In this document: positions 6,310-6,481 of the stretch, in pieces
How positions within the stretch are numbered: position 1 is the first letter of the stretch
Layout of the letters: the number at the start of each line of letters is the position of its first letter
Assembly: GCA_030550225.1 (NCBI GenBank)
Contig: JAUQPV010000149.1
Location: 1 to 6,481, forward strand
DNA length: 6,481 bases
Direction of reading: 5' to 3'
DNA from: Acidobacteriota bacterium
GTDB lineage: Bacteria; Acidobacteriota; HRBIN11
Translations under genes and position numbers: made by a program
Notes under the pieces: model-generated
Databases searched by the model: none
What the model was told of the DNA's origin: nothing
Seen by the model: only the letters and a program-made list of their open reading frames with translations

Positions 6310-6481
6310 TTATTGCTTCCGGGCAGTCCGCTTCGACGACACCCGGCGGGCCGTCGCTCCGACCCAAGCCGCCAGGTCGATTTCCAGGCCGGCCAGGGCC
6401 TGGGGCCGGAAGACCTCCCCCGCCTCGACCGTCGCCCGGCAGAGGTAGCCCTCCGGCGTATACTGAAACTCTTGGATGACC
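6310..6481 (-). CDS. Partial Uma2/DUF820-like protein, C-terminal end
   Basis: Only the last 56 codons are inside the window; the frame enters from the right edge with its first full codon ending at 6480, and stops with TAA at 6310-6312. The visible protein contains FQYTPEGYLCRATVEAGE, then VFRPQALAGLEIDLAAWV, and a basic tail. This strand, turn and GLEIDL ending resembles the C-terminus of Uma2 family proteins (DUF820, PD-(D/E)XK-like fold, annotated as putative endonucleases and often present in many copies per genome). The catalytic core would lie outside the window, so the family call rests on a short, weakly conserved segment. The reading frame itself is well supported, because it is open to the edge with ordinary composition and ends cleanly before an AT-richer gap. 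Confidence 0.6.
   Translation of the reverse strand, partial: VIQEFQYTPEGYLCRATVEAGEVFRPQALAGLEIDLAAWVGATARRVSSKRTARKQ

Noticed and set aside
1..6481. A defence island built from the WD40 and Uma2-like genes
   Set aside because: The two are at opposite ends, on different strands, separated by an envelope-related cluster, and no nuclease, NTPase or other effector core is visible in the window.

Overview
The window is GC-rich, tightly packed bacterial DNA with one plus-strand gene and four minus-strand genes. GTG starts, GC-rich third positions, a Sec-type signal peptide and a membrane-anchored parvulin suggest an uncultured Gram-negative-type bacterium. No rRNA, tRNA or lineage marker is present, so the phylum cannot be fixed from the sequence.

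Layout. Positions 1-1773 (+) encode a 12-blade WD40 repeat protein, probably cut at its 5' end by the window edge. Positions 1774-2083 are non-coding and lie between two convergent genes; they hold short direct repeats, a cluster of degenerate palindromes and a pyrimidine-rich tract. Three minus-strand genes follow, read right to left: an exported metallo-beta-lactamase-fold hydrolase (6175 or 6169 to 5408), a membrane-anchored PpiC/SurA-type parvulin (5411 to 4377; its GTG start overlaps the hydrolase stop in a GTGA tetranucleotide), and a 717-residue multipass GT-C-like membrane protein (4237 to 2084). The right edge carries the C-terminal 56 codons of a minus-strand gene that looks like a Uma2/DUF820 family protein.

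The hydrolase and parvulin are almost certainly co-transcribed and translationally coupled. Both are predicted to work outside the cytoplasmic membrane. The GT-C-like gene lies 139 bp further downstream on the same strand and may belong to the same transcript, giving an envelope-oriented cluster. No direct biochemical link to the WD40 or Uma2-like genes is visible.

I see no complete new defence system, mobile element or CRISPR array. The most unusual signals are (a) three degenerate palindromes with a conserved GTNA loop in 1839-1966, (b) a different family of short degenerate repeats in every intergenic gap, (c) very recent exact-period duplication of WD40 blades, and (d) departures from family consensus at catalytic positions in both coupled envelope genes.
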